Positions 25,601 through 36,935 of a DNA stretch of 64,000 nt are shown piece after piece. Location: assembly GCA_008360975.2 (NCBI GenBank), contig CM039194.1, positions 7,984,426 through 8,048,425 of the forward strand, in the 5' to 3' direction. Made by a program: the position numbers and the translations under genes. Source of the DNA: Lichenostomus cassidix. Its lineage: Eukaryota > Chordata > Aves > Passeriformes > Meliphagidae. The notes under the pieces are model-generated. The model was not told where the DNA came from. It ran no database searches and saw only the letters and a list, made by a program, of their open reading frames with translations. Every line of letters begins with the position of its first letter. The first letter of the stretch is position 1.

Positions 25601-28600
25601 ATGCAGAAATTCCATTCAAAAGGCAAATTTCTATCCTGCAGCTCTAATAAAGGATTATCAGTTAATATGTGACAAAACCCAGCATGTTTTAAACTACTAA
25701 AAAGACTGGATAAAGAAACAAATGGGAAGTGTGTTGTGAAGGGAAACCCACTGCATCAATCTGCAAAGCAGCTGTGTGGGCTCCATTGAGATCAGTCCCT
25801 GGGCTCTGAAGTGCCCAAGAGACAGAAATCCTTCAACTGGGGTAGACCAAGATGGGATTTGTGAAGAAGCAAGGCCAGTTGCCTCATTTTGATCAAAACA
25901 CAGAGTACTGGCCATTTCACTCCTTTCGCCTCTCAAACACAAACACACCAGCCATGGCCTCAGGTCCGCCCTGCTCTGCCCATGGCATTACCTGTCCGAG
26001 AGCTGCCCTGAGATGAAGGAGCCGATGAGGACCCCCACGTAGAAGAGGGAGGTGGTCAGTGGGGCTTTCCAGTCATCCTCACACACCAGGTTCCACTGCA
26101 AGAGAAAGGCCTGTGCTCAGACACAGCCACAATGCTGCACGGAGCCTCATCCGGCACAGGGGCTGCTGGTTGCGGACACACACATTTCCATGCAATTGTA
26201 GTCTGCTTCCCCACACCCACACTTCCACCCATCACTGGCACTGTTTTCTCGGTCAAGGTCACTGGTGGAACATCCTGCTAAAAGCACAGAAAAAAAAAGG
26301 GAAAGTGGTTCTCTCCCCTGACAACTCCACGAGGCTGAAACACCAGCAGCTCTCTGACACAGCCCTGTTGCCTCTGAATGGGATGAGCAGCCAGGAATGC
26401 CAAGCCTGATGGGAGTCTGGGGCTGCCGTGGACCAGTTTCCAGCACAATCCTCCCCCATCATGTACCCACCAGACCCCTGGATATGACTCCCCATGGTCC
26501 AAGATGCTCCCATCAGTGAAACAGAGCAATGGGGAATGGTAAAGAACCATCCCAGCTAAGGACAGCTCCCAGTTTACCTCTGCCAGCACAAAACTTGCTG
26601 CATCTCTGTAACTTCTGGGGCTGACAAAACATGTGTAAGAAGACACACAGAATGAAATCTCTTTTCTTGCACTGACGTGTTACCAAATTCTGTTCCACCC
26701 CACAACCTGCACCACTGACTTGCTACCCATCACTCACAGCCTCACAATTGCAGCTGGCTGGGGCTGCAGACTTAGGACAGGAGCCAGTGTGGAAACTTCC
26801 ACCTAAAACTACTCATAACCCCAGACAAGGTTTAAAAAAAATAAAAATGGCATCATGAGCCTCTGTCCACTGAAGTTACAGCTGAGTGTGTCTCTGCCAA
26901 GGCTTGCTCCCTTCCTGGTGACTAATCTCCTGGTTAAGACATGCCTGCCAGGAGCACTTAGGGAGAGGCTTTGAACATGTCGCTATCTGATCAGATAATT
27001 CTACCACAATGGTAGGCTAATTAAATCACAGATCAAAGTATGGCATAATTTTAGTAATTAGCCATGCTATCAGAGAGCGAGCGGGTCGATCGCCCTCACC
27101 AGCACTCACCCTCTGCCCAGAGAACGGACAGGCCAAGCACAGGCAAAGGCTTGGTGATGGAGCAGAAACTGCCCTCAGAGCTGCTTGGGCTCCTCATTCA
27201 GCTGCAGGCAGCAAGGAAACAACTCTTGTGTTACAGAGACACCCAGGTGCCATCTGATGGCACCACAAGTCCTGCCAAAAACAAACCAAAGGTGGGTTGG
27301 TGGCTGAGCTTCACTGCCACTGCAGAACAGGCAGGCAAACCCCAAACAAGGGGCCAGGTGGTGTAGTTTAGTGCGGTTTGCTTCGGACTATAATTTAGGA
27401 AAGAGATGCACTCAATGCCTATTTTCAGGCAGAACAGAAGTATGCTGCCAGCAGAGTGGAGCAAGGTACCTCTGACCTTAGCCCGTCCTGTAAAGTAACA
27501 CCAGCTACACGACAGAAAAAGGAATTGAGGTTAAAAACACAGCCCATGCCTGTTTCTGAGGAACACACGTGTCTTCAATGCAGGAACAAGGAAACTTGTG
27601 GACTAAAATGTAGCTCCAAGATTTGAATCTGATTAAGAACAAAAAGAGCCCTCCAGCAGTAGTTTCTGTAAGGTATTTTCTTGTACTTGCTGGGAAGGGA
27701 GAGGTGATGAGGCATGGGCCCGTCTGGGCACACACCTGCTCATCTGCTCTGTGTTTGAGAAGGTGGAGGTGAGCATGTGGGTCAGTGGGGCTCTGGCACA
27801 TTCAAGGATGCTGGTTGTGAAAAACAGATGCAGGGATCTGCTTCACCTGTCAAAGAAAATGGAGATTTCTGCAAAGAAGCTTGGTGGAAATCAAGTCCAG
27901 TATTTAAAACAAAGCAAAATTCAGGTACAGAAAACACGGCACCAAAAGTACACTGCAGAAGTGTTTCACCGTGTCCTGCTGCACCTCCCCCTCCCCATTC
28001 TGGGAAAGCTGGATTTGCAACTGATACAGACTATTATGATCTGGGTGCTGAGCACCCTGGTCTGGGGCCACCAGCATGGCATCCACTCACAGACCTTCAG
28101 ACTTGAGTTGCTTGAGGTTAAGGATCAGTGTTTTCAAAATGTCTCCCTGATGCCAAAGGCACTTTGGCTGTAAAATAAACGCAGCTAAACAATAACTTGC
28201 CCATGAAACTGCATTGCCTGCTTGGTGCCACATGCCTCCTATCCAGGTGTTCACTCCACCTTTTCCGATGACATACTGCACACCCAGCAAAAATTCACAG
28301 TACAGGGTCAACTCTTTCAGACGTGGGGGATGTGGTAAACAGCACACAGCAGCTGGCTGGCCGTCCAAAGAGGTGCTACTGTCTACAGGAACTCACTGCA
28401 TTTGACCTGAAAACACACAGACATATCAAATCAATCCAATGCTGGGTAGATCTGAAGCTGCTGAGTGAACAAACCACTATTTTAGCTCCAGTACTACACA
28501 CAGGACATGGTACCTCAGCAAGAGAACCCTACTCTGCAGGTACACTTCATATCCCAAATGCCGGCCTCCCATCCCCACAGGCACTCGCCCTGACTGAGGC

Positions 28601-31600
28601 TCATGCCATGACACTGCACAGTGATCAAGCACAAAATCAACATGGTAAGGTTTTTTTCATATTTCAATATATAGGGAGAAGTGAAACGTAGCTTATTTGA
28701 CCCCTTCCTCAGAGGCTGCATCCGTCACAGACAGTGCCAAGCACACCATGGCTGCGGGAGCTACAGCCCCGGCCACAGCTGAACTGCCTGCAGCTACGAC
28801 TTCCAAACTGTCTCTAATGGGCTAATTATACATTAACCAGAAAATAATTCTGTAATGTCCCTGGCTCAGCAGACTGGGGAGCAAAGTTCATGCAAGATTC
28901 CAAGCAAGGCCACTGAATGTTAGGGATAAGAGCTGCTCAAGAACACCATTATTAAATCACTTTATTCCCATCAAATCCCTGTAACTTTCTGACAACCTCC
29001 CAGCTACAGGAAGAGCCAATTCTGCTGAGTGCTGCTGGTAGGAACACTATAGATGGATGAGCTTACTGAAAAACTGAAATCACTGGAGAAGGTGCCCTGA
29101 CTGCCCAAAGTGATCCCCCTCAATCAGAAGTCACTAATTAACATCCTGAGTACAACCCATTCACATCAGAGGAGAAAACACTAGTGGAGCCTTGTGTAAA
29201 TGGGTGGGGCTGCAAAGCAGGGAAAATCTGAACTTGTTTCCAAGAGTAAAGCTGCCAATGAATAACTCAAGAAGTGTTAATTATTCACAGATGGCCCCAT
29301 CCTGCTCCGTGGGTACCAGGTCCAGCAATGAGACCGGCTTTGCTTGGTGCACAAGTGACAAGCACAGGTACCTCCATGCCCAAACTCAGGGCAGACTTCC
29401 AGGGCTGGGCAGAGCTGCTCTCCACTGATGGAAAAAGCCATAACAGAACAAAAAAGACCTTCAGATGCCTTCAAACCACAGCAATTCCTATCCAGTCTCT
29501 TGCCTCTGCCAGTCCCAAAAGCTTCTGGTTTCTGCCTTCACTAACATCAGTGCCAGGGCTGGAACAGGCACTGAGGGTGACACAGGTGACAGACCAGTAG
29601 CCCCAGTAGAGCCTCTGCACTCACTCTGCCCTTTGCAGGGCCCTTGAAGTGATGCAGTGAAGCCATGCCCCAGAGGTGGAGAGCAGCTTGGTGTGTCCCC
29701 AGGGAGCAATGCTGGGTGACAACCTGGCTCAAGGAAACTAACTGGATCCTAATGCCTGCTCCGAAGGGCAAAACCAGTGCTTGTCCTTGAGCCTCTAATT
29801 CATGTTTGATCTGAGCATCATTATCTGGAAGTAAAGAGAAGTAGATTACATTCCAGAAAAGAACGCCAAAGAAACAGACCCCAGGAGGCTGCCAAGAAGG
29901 AAAGGAAACCCTGAAGCCCCTTCATTTCAGCCAAGGGATCACACTTGACCCCACAATGACTCACATTTCCACCTGATTACCATTACACTTAAAGCCCCCT
30001 TCTTACATCACCCTGGCCTGATGATTACCTGTGGACACATGCACTTTTGCCCATCACTTCCATTTTAAGACACTGCAGATGACTCAGTCTGGGATTCTGT
30101 GTTCCCAGAGTTTAGCATGTCCTCACAGACCAAGTAACATAGGTGCTGAGCTAGCATTTCCAGCTCCCTTCAAGCAGCAATAAAAACCAGGTTTAATGCA
30201 ACTGAACTAATCAAATGAAGTCTCCAGAGGTTAATCCTGTACCATCAAGTTCTGCTCCTCAACTGAGTTCTTGAACTGAAGCTATTTCTTCACTGAGCAC
30301 TTCTGATGGCATGTCCTGGCTTGTCTTTCCTAATACAGAGAAAAATGTTGGGTACAAAAATAAGCATCTCAAATTTAACTAAACTGCTTCTTTCCAGTAT
30401 TTCATCAGTGCCTGTTTTCCTTGTTTTGAAACCAAATTCTGTAATTTTTCCAAACATCCATGACAATTCTGAAACAAAACAAGTATCCTTCTTTTCCATC
30501 TGCCTTACAGATGGGAACCTGGCACTTGGTTTCCATCTCTGAATGTGCTATTACCTCTCTGGCACGCCTCAGGCCCCGTGGCAAACCCCACTGCCATGTC
30601 CCATCTGAATCCCAAACGGAATGCTTTTATTTGGCATCTGCCACACAAGTTATTTACTGTTCATTAAGAAGAAGCACATTTCTCCTCCTTTTGCTTCATT
30701 TACTGCCTCTCTCAGAGCAAGCACTGACTCCAAAACAGAGATTACAAGTTCATAGACACTCCAGGATGAACTGGCCTCCCTCTGGCAGTCAGAGTGCCAT
30801 TGTCTGTGCCAGTGGTGGCCACCAGGCACCCGCCACGCAACCGTGCCAGCCCGTGGGTTACAGCCGGGCATGTGGGCAGCAGCCAGGCTGCTGCTGCAGT
30901 GCACCCATGGCCAGGAGCAGGGCAAGCTTCCCACACACCCCTGCCTGGATTTGATGTGAGGCATCTCTAGCGACTGAGCACGACTGCCAGCACGAATGGC
31001 AATCGTCACATGTGCCAATGTGCCTTTGAGCAGGTGACAGGAGGCTGACATCCCCTGCCCACATCCTGCCTGCCTGGCATGTGGCAGAGCCCATCTCTGC
31101 ACGCACCCGGCACAGACACTCCTGTGTCCTCAGGGCACAGACCCTTCGCATCACCATCAGAACCTTTCCTGGCTGTGCCATCCTGCGATGTTTTTTTGGT
31201 GGCAGATGTTGCTGCTGAGTCACAGAGACTCGTGAGGAGAGTTCCACACCCATTCCCTGTCATGCACGCCGAGGGTGAGCCAACAGTGTGTGAGCAGGGT
31301 GGCCCTTGGCTACCTGGAGCAGCACGCTCAGCCAAAGGACCTGCCAGCTGCCAGGTCCAAGCTTTGCCTGGCATGAGGGTGAGCCGTTATTCCCTGAAAC
31401 CCCTTACACAACGCAGAACAGCAGCAGCAGCAGTCCTGCAGCTTCAGGGCAATCATTTCCCTTCTCTAACGGAGCTCCACACCCCGTGCCAGCGTTATAG
31501 AACAGCACGTCCCTATCGCCACACCACGGCACGGCCAGAAGACCCAAACAAGTGCTTACACGAGCCGGCACCGCTGATGTTCCCACATCAGCTCTGTGCA

Positions 31601-32569
31601 AAGATGCCACTGCAGAGCCTCGCAAACCGACCGGACAGCCCGGCTGCAGCCAGCTCTGCTTCCTGCAGCAGTGACCACAGCACCTGCTTCGCACCAATCC
31701 CAGCGCTGACGGCCACGGAAGCCACTGGCATTCCAGGGTGCGGGGCCAGCGAGGGTCCAGCCTGCTCTAGCCCCAGCCAGGTTGCGTGTGTGTTTACCTG
31801 AACGCATCCATGTCCCCATTCAACGCTGCACCGAGAATGTGCAATTCCATCGCATCGAAAATTTACCGGGATGGTCAGCGTGTGGCAGGAGGAAACTACC
31901 GGGCTTCTGTTTCCAGCCTCTGCCTCCCCCTCCACACAAACCTGTCTCCGAGTAAAACAAGCTGGAAAACACAGCTGGGATGGCGAGGGCGGGCAGCTCC
32001 TTCGGCAACCGGAACCTCTCGCACCCCTCCCGCTCCTCGCAGCATCGTGCCCACCCGGACCCTTTCCCACAGGCACTTCATGCCGGTCCCTGCTCCCTGT
32101 TCGCCCTCCCCAAGGCAGGATGACCGGTCCCGGCCCCGTCCCAGCCCGGGGGTAAGGTGTCACCGCGGCCGCGCACCTCGGTGATGATGGTGGAGTGATA
32201 GACATCGCGACTGTACTCCCAGCCGTCCAGGCACGGCTCCTGCTCCAGCGCCTCCAGCTCCACGTCGGAGCCGGGTCGCAGCCCCAGCGCCGAGAAGTTG
32301 GCGAGCGCGGCCAGGCGGTAGCGGCGGCAGCGGCTCGGCGCCTCCTGCCCGCCCCGCAGCTCCAGCGGGATGCTGGCGTTGCGCCACTCGGCGCTCAGGT
32401 TGGCCCCGCGGGGCACGACGCACCGGTGCTCGGGGGTGCCGGCCAGGAACACGACCGACATCCCGTTGAAGCCATTGGGAATGATGCTGGCGCTGAGCAG
32501 GAAGAAGACGAGGCGCTGGAAGCGGCCCCACTCGCCCAGGAACGCGGTGGCCGCATCGTAGTCGCGCAT
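10600..32569 (-). CDS. SLC22A4: SLC22A4 (OCTN1), complete, 10 exons
   Basis: Organic cation/carnitine transporter 1, a 12-helix major-facilitator protein of the plasma membrane. The family member is known to carry ergothioneine and other organic cations. The exons join as (minus strand) 32569-32177, 26095-25992, 24399-24245, 20669-20498, 18553-18427, 16473-16373, 15380-15166, 14502-14320, 11931-11796 and 10633-10600. Lengths 393, 104, 155, 172, 127, 101, 215, 183 and 136 and all phases fit the vertebrate OCTN pattern. Visible features are sequons N57, N64 and N91, the MFS motif SDRFGRKN (residues 164-171), the Walker-A-like GTEILGKS (218-225), PESPRW after TM6, and ELYPTLVRN near TM10-11. Several stretches are OCTN1-like rather than OCTN2-like: [22 protein letters not shown] and [13 protein letters not shown]. 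As read, the protein is 539 residues. The last exon shows a one-base frame disturbance that removes the expected end at about residue 553. Confidence 0.93.
11796..11931 (-). CDS. SLC22A4: SLC22A4 exon 9
   Basis: 136 bp encoding residues 485-528, covering the last helix ([17 protein letters not shown]) and the start of the cytosolic tail (EEMLKVK). It starts in phase 2 of the glycine shared with exon 8 and ends as AAATG|GTAAGG. The conserved LPES motif at the end of TM12 is intact. Confidence 0.95.
13777..13795 (+). repeat. Poly(A) run, 19 bases
   Basis: Uninterrupted A homopolymer inside SLC22A4 intron 8, a U-run in the transcript. No target-site duplication or retroposon body was recognised next to it. 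Confidence 0.9.
14320..14502 (-). CDS. SLC22A4: SLC22A4 exon 8
   Basis: 183 bp encoding residues 424-483: [18 protein letters not shown], then the family motif ELYPTLVRN and [32 protein letters not shown] and NMAVG are OCTN1-type residues. Acceptor CTCCAG and donor GTGAGA are both good. Confidence 0.97.
15166..15380 (-). CDS. SLC22A4: SLC22A4 exon 7
   Basis: 215 bp encoding residues 352-422, helices 8 and 9: [20 protein letters not shown], then [20 protein letters not shown] and LPRRYSLAG. The acceptor TTTTCTCAG completes the tryptophan codon begun in exon 6, and the donor is CTGCAG|GTACAA. Confidence 0.96.
16373..16473 (-). CDS. SLC22A4: SLC22A4 exon 6
   Basis: 101 bp encoding residues 318-350, the end of the large cytosolic loop and the start of TM7: [20 protein letters not shown], then [15 protein letters not shown] short glutamine run (four CAG codons) sits where human OCTN1 has two glutamines before KAF. 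Acceptor CTTCAG, donor TTGTG|GTAAGG. Confidence 0.94.
18427..18553 (-). CDS. SLC22A4: SLC22A4 exon 5
   Basis: 127 bp encoding residues 276-317 of the cytosolic loop after TM6: [20 protein letters not shown], then [27 protein letters not shown] is a conserved motif of this transporter family. The exon ends in phase 0 at GCAGAG|GTATGT. Confidence 0.96.
20498..20669 (-). CDS. SLC22A4: SLC22A4 exon 4
   Basis: 172 bp encoding residues 219-274. It completes the GTEILGKS motif split from exon 3, then helices 5 and 6 with [20 protein letters not shown] and a [11 protein letters not shown] end. Acceptor TAAACAG, donor TGGTG|GTGAGT. Confidence 0.96.
23201..23260 (+). repeat. Degenerate 30-bp tandem repeat, two copies
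   Basis: Two adjoining copies of a unit containing AGCAGTG(G/A)CAATGGTGACG, with period 30. It lies in SLC22A4 intron 3 and has no evident function. Confidence 0.75.
24245..24399 (-). CDS. SLC22A4: SLC22A4 exon 3
   Basis: 155 bp encoding residues 167-217, helices 3 and 4: [20 protein letters not shown], then [20 protein letters not shown] and NYVVAFILG. It completes the major-facilitator motif SDRFGRKN. SISWEMF is the OCTN1 form (OCTN2 has KNFEMF). Confidence 0.97.
25992..26095 (-). CDS. SLC22A4: SLC22A4 exon 2
   Basis: 104 bp encoding residues 132-165: the end of the extracellular loop ([16 protein letters not shown]) and TM2 ([18 protein letters not shown]). Acceptor CTCTTGCAG, donor GACAG|GTAATG, ending two bases into the arginine codon of SDRFGRKN. 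Confidence 0.96.
26096..32176 (-). other. SLC22A4: SLC22A4 intron 1 (6.1 kb)
   Basis: The largest intron of the gene. I see no CR1 copy or exon. It becomes GC-rich toward exon 1 (about 30.5-32.2 kb), which opens long accidental reading frames on both strands. None of these resembles a known family. First introns next to CpG islands often carry enhancers, but no specific element can be read here. Confidence 0.75.
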
Positions 32570-33000
32570 GGCGAGCGCGGGGCTCCGCGGGTCTCCCGCG
32601 GGCTCTGCGCGCTCCGCGGAGGCGGTGCGGACGGCTCCGCCCCCGGCCCGGCCCGGCCCCCGCGGGGCGGTGCGTGCTGGCCCGGCGGTCCCGGCCGGAG
32701 GGGACCGGGGGATGTTCCAGCCCCGAGCTGCGCCGCCCCGCCTCCCCGCGGCATCCCCGGAGCCTTCCCCCGAACACCGCGTCTGCCCCGCCGCTGGCTC
32801 CGGAGCTCTCCGGCGGGTGTGTCCCGTTTTTTTCCATTTCACCCATTTATTTCGCTAGGCAGCCGCAGCGGGCCGGGCGGTGCCGGTGTCGGGGGGCGGG
32901 ACGGGGCAGCTGCTTCGGTAGCGGCTGCCGGTGCGAGATCAGCGCCCCGTAAGAGCGCGGCCATGGCCCCGCCGCCCCTAGCCCTCCCCGAGCCTTGAAT
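31980..33000 (-). promoter_or_regulatory. SLC22A4: CpG island / promoter region of SLC22A4
   Basis: A GC- and CpG-dense block of about 1 kb spans the first exon and about 430 bp upstream of its start codon. GC boxes are visible at 32893-32900 (GGGGCGGG) and near 32636-32643 (CCGCCCCC). No TATA box is evident near the exon. Transcription would run toward lower coordinates. The exact start site is unknown. Confidence 0.75.
32177..32569 (-). CDS. SLC22A4: SLC22A4 exon 1
   Basis: 393 bp encoding residues 1-131: [22 protein letters not shown]1 with [17 protein letters not shown], then the glycosylated extracellular loop (sequons N57, N64, N91) ending [10 protein letters not shown]. The start is chosen by family homology and has GCC before ATG. 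The frame is also open upstream to an ATG at 32842. It differs from the SLC22A5 exon 1 at about ten positions only, giving four amino-acid changes (residues 2, 37, 39, 129). The donor is GAG|GTGCGC. Confidence 0.96.
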
Positions 33001-34689
33001 CCCCCCCTTCGGGGACCCAAAACAGGCCACCCCTGTACTGCTGCTGCAAGATGGAGGCACAGCATCTACCATTCCCGGGTGGGCTGGGCACAGCCGGGCA
33101 TCACGAGAACGGTAAATGGACAGAGCTGGAACAGCGAGCCATCAGCTGGGGGCTGCCGGGGCCGGCGGGGTCTCCCTCCTCGGATCATCCCACGAAACGT
33201 AGGGACAGCAGTGATGTGAACCCTCCTACACACTGGCACAGAGGAGAACAAGGATCAGACACAGCTTCAGGGATCAAACATTCTCACAGCCCCTGAAATC
33301 CTGTCCCTAAAGCAGCCCAGTGCTTTTTCCCAGCAGTGTTTACTCTCGGCAACAGACAAGGTCAGCCGTGTCTGCTCAAGGAGCCTGTAGCAGCTCGGGC
33401 CTCGGGAGAGGAGCTTTTTATATTCCCATCTCCTATCCATTTACTATTCCTGCTCCACACGTGACTGTGGCTTTGCCTGCAGTCGGATGCGTGGATAGCT
33501 GTCAAAGTCATTTCAAAAATCTGAGCAACGCTGTCATCTTCTGAAATAACTTGGGGGGCACTCAGAAACCCGGTGGTGTCCAAAACAAGCACAGTGCTTG
33601 TCCTGCTCAGAGCATCCGGCTCCCTGGAGGTGTGAGCAGGGTGCCTGTGTTGGGCTGTACCAAGTGGAGGATGCCCGTGCTGGTGATGGGCGAGGGCAGA
33701 CTGGGAACTGTCTCTTCAGCAGAGATCACAGAGGTTGATGTGGGAGTGTGGGATGGAAGCACAGAGTGGGAGCGATGGCTCAGCAGTGCTTGGGGAGGAG
33801 AAGCAGACAGCAACATTTATCTGGCCAGGCAGCGATCTGCTGCTGCTTCAGATGTGGGATGAAGAACCCATGTCACGGGAAGATTCAGATACCTCCTGTT
33901 TGGAGAGGACTTCTTCACGCCAGGCCTCGCCTGCTGAATAGCCTAAGGTGTCCCCAGCGATAAGAGCAGGGTGGGGGCCAGCTGGGGCACATCAGGGGTT
34001 CCCAGGCAGCTGCAGACAGCAGCAGGCAGCAGCAGGCAGCAGCCCTCCACCTGCCCTGCCCTGAGGCTGTGCAAGAACCTTAGCAAAGAAATGCAGTACA
34101 TGCCTACTCCCATGGGGAAATTAGGGATGTGGAGTGTATTGTCTTAAGCATTAATGTTAATGCAATCTTAGTAATTATTCAGTCAACAGTAATTTTTTAC
34201 AGAGGACTAATTTGCAGTGCTCAGAAATAACTGCGGTTAGGCTGCAAATTTAGCATATCAAAAGTAAGTGGTAAACACATACTCGGTGCGTGGTGCTCAG
34301 GTTTATCTGGTTTGCAGATGAATCCTCAACATATTATAATTTCATGTGCCTGACATGAAAACACCACAGGGTTTTCTCTTACATTGTGAACCTGCATAAA
34401 TTAGCAGCTATAGAAATCCTTCGTGCTCTAGCCAGCCCTGCCACAGCACCACAAGTTCCTGCTACAGTCACCATTGCCGAGATTTTGCTGGGTGCTCCCC
34501 AGCTTGCAAACCCCACTTGTGATCCAACATCAGGGAATGCTTTAACCCAAGCATGGAGATTATGAAAACCTCATGGAAACAGTGGCCAGTGAGTGGCTTG
34601 TGGAGCAGTTGTGGAACAAATTCACTGTAGGGGAAGGGCCAGTCCTAGTTCTTCCAACTGACCCTTCTGAAAGAAGCCAGTGCATGTGT

Positions 34690-35072
34690 CCAGAGAAGGG
34701 CAAGGGAGCTGGGGAAGGGCTGGAGCATACATCTGATGAGGAGCAGCTGAGGGAGCAGGAGGAGCTCTGGAGTAAGGGAGGCTCAGTGGGTACCTCACTC
34801 TCTACAACATTCTGAAAAGAGGTGGTAGTTAGGTGGGCGTTGATCTCCTCTCCCAAGGAACAAGTGATAGAATGAGAGGAAATGGCCTCAAGTTGCACCA
34901 GGGGTGGTTTCGAGTGGATATGCGGGAAAATTTCTTCATGTCACAGACAGTGGTGGAATCACCATCCCTGGAGGGATTTAACAGATGTGAAGATATGGCA
35001 GATGGTGACATGGTTAAGTGGTGGGCTCGGTAGTGCTGGGGGCTTTTTTCACCAAAACAATTCTATGATTTC
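34690..35072 (+). mobile_element. CR1 LINE 3' region (about 380 bp)
   Basis: The longest CR1 copy in the window. It keeps the block from GAAGGGCAAGGGAGCTGG through CTACAACATTCTGAAAAG, ATGGCCTCAAGTTGCACCAG and TTTCTTCATG to TCACCATCCCTGGAGGGATT, ending near CAATTCTATGATTT. It is 5'-truncated and has no intact reverse transcriptase. Plus orientation. Confidence 0.93.
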
Positions 35073-36669
35073 ACCACAGCCTTATAACATATACTTTCAG
35101 CTATTAGATGAAGAGCAGTGTGTGGGAAATGAGGTCAGGGAGATTCCTGTAAAGTGAAATCAGATGCCAAGGGGCCCAGCAGAGCAAAGGAGAAGTACTT
35201 CATTATAGTGGAGAAGGAACAAATCTGAATGGCTGAGACACCCCTCTGGTGCAGGCACTTGGTTCTTGTGGAAGCAGGAACTACACCAATGGCTGCTGGA
35301 TGCTACAAGCTGCTCCCAGCTGTGGAGCAGCCCAGCTCCTGCTCATGTGCAGTCACATCACCCTCACCCAGCGTGACACTGTGCCACTGCTGGCACCAGA
35401 GCTCCTGCTCTGCTCCAGGGTGGGGTGGTACTTCCTACAGCAGCTCTGCCCTTTCTGCTTGGGCAAAGCCCCTCAGAAGAATCCCCTGCCTCAGCAGGAC
35501 AGCTGTGCCACCCTCCCAGCAGCTATCTCAAGAGCTGGGAATTAAAAAAACACATGATAATTTAGAGTTTATAGATTGCATAGCACTTGGATCATGTGGA
35601 AACTTGCTTATCAATGGGGTAAAGCAAGACCCATTTTGTATGTGTTTGCTGAGCCTGAAGTGCATCCTCCGAGGGGCTCAGTGCCACCCTAATGGAGCTC
35701 CCATGCCACCCTGCTGGAGCATGGCACAGCCCTGCTCTGCCTAAAGCCCTGGCCTTGCCCTCCTACCTGTCTGCTGCCTGTCCTGGAGCGGTGATCATGC
35801 CCATCAGGGTCACACCCTGGACCAATAGCATGTGGGAAAAAATTATCTTTGGCAACCTTTGAAAAGGCTCTTGATTCATCTTAGCCTTTCTGCTCTCTCA
35901 GCAATCTAGTGCAAGTACTCCTGGAGCAGTGCCAAGGGTTGTCTGGTGCTCATTTGAATCCAGCTTATGGGACTTGGAGCTCTAAGGGGCATTGTGGCCA
36001 TCACTTCCCAGTTCCTGGTACTTCTCCTAAGCAGAGCCCAGCGGACAAGCATTTGGTGGGAATTATTTTTCATCTTATTTTTGGTAGGAATCCTGTAAAA
36101 GAGATAGAGTAAGGATGCCTCTCTTTAACACGTGTGAGGATTTGGGATAAATCCCCCTAAGCACACCTACTCAAGTGGAGTCAGCTTTCTCAAGGATACT
36201 CAAGGACTTCATTTTCCCTGCTGCAATGTCACTCTGGCCAGGGAAGAGACATTGCTTTGGCCCTGGTAGGGACCAGCACATGCTTCCACTGCAGCAGGAG
36301 CAGAGGCATCAAGGCAAACAGGTCCTGCTTCTCTGGCTTCCAGCTTTGCGGTCAGAGCTCACTGATGTGGGTCAGAGCTGCAGCAGAGCAAGGAATCACC
36401 AGAGATCTTGCCAGAGAAGAGATGATATGTTCAAACCCATTACTACGGTGCAAAACGACCTCGTCCCGGAGCGATAATTGCCAGAGATTTACTGAAGCGC
36501 TGCCCTCTGGGTGGATTTGGATGTTCTCACTCGGGAACCTCCCCACCACGCCGGGACTCCTCACAGGGCTGGCTCTTCTTCCACCCTGCTCGAAGCACTG
36601 GAAATTTCAGTTTTCATCACTAGATGGTGCAGGAGACAGCGCAGCGCTCGGATGGAGCTCAGTCTGCCC

Positions 36670-36935
36670 TAGGGCTCTGCATCCAGACAGCTCCTCTGCC
36701 CCCATCTGTCCCCAAATCCTTTATAGCTCCCTGCACCCCCTCTGCCCCTCCTCTATCCCCACACATCCTTTATAGCTCCCTGCACTCCCTCTGCCCCTCA
36801 TCTATCCCCACACATCCTCTATAGCCCTCTGCACCCCTCTGCTCCCCATCCACTCCCCACATCCTTTATAGCTCCCTCCACCCCCTCTGCCCCTCATCTA
36901 TCCCCACACATCCTGTACAGCCCCCTGCACCCCAG
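36670..36935 (+). repeat. 49-bp minisatellite, about 4-5 copies
   Basis: Units begin ATCCTTTATAGCTCCCTGCA and continue CCCCCTCTGCCCCTC(A/C)TCTATCCCCACAC. Unit starts are at 36716, 36765, 36814, 36861 and 36910, so spacing is 49, 49, 47 and 49. A diverged partial unit precedes them. The minus strand is G-rich with four G-runs per unit and a TATAAA in most units. Confidence 0.9.

Larger units (their letters stand above)
10634..25991 (-). other. SLC22A4: SLC22A4 introns 2-9
   Basis: Outside the exons listed separately, this is intronic. Introns 9 to 2 are about 1.2, 2.4, 0.7, 1.0, 2.0, 1.9, 3.6 and 1.6 kb. I see no CR1 copy, RNA gene or other gene inside. Low-complexity tracts are a 19-base A-run (13777-13795), a CCAAA-type tract near 13601-13625, and a 2 x 30-bp degenerate tandem repeat (23201-23260). 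Confidence 0.8.

Noticed and set aside
31079..31801. 240-codon plus-strand reading frame in SLC22A4 intron 1
   Set aside because: Composition is that of GC-rich non-coding DNA, no domain or motif is recognisable, and overlapping frames on the minus strand are equally long. No promoter or splice context was seen.
36257..36775. 172-codon frame running into the minisatellite
   Set aside because: Its end is made of repeat sequence and no homology is recognisable. An unrelated frame of similar length lies at 35229-35744.
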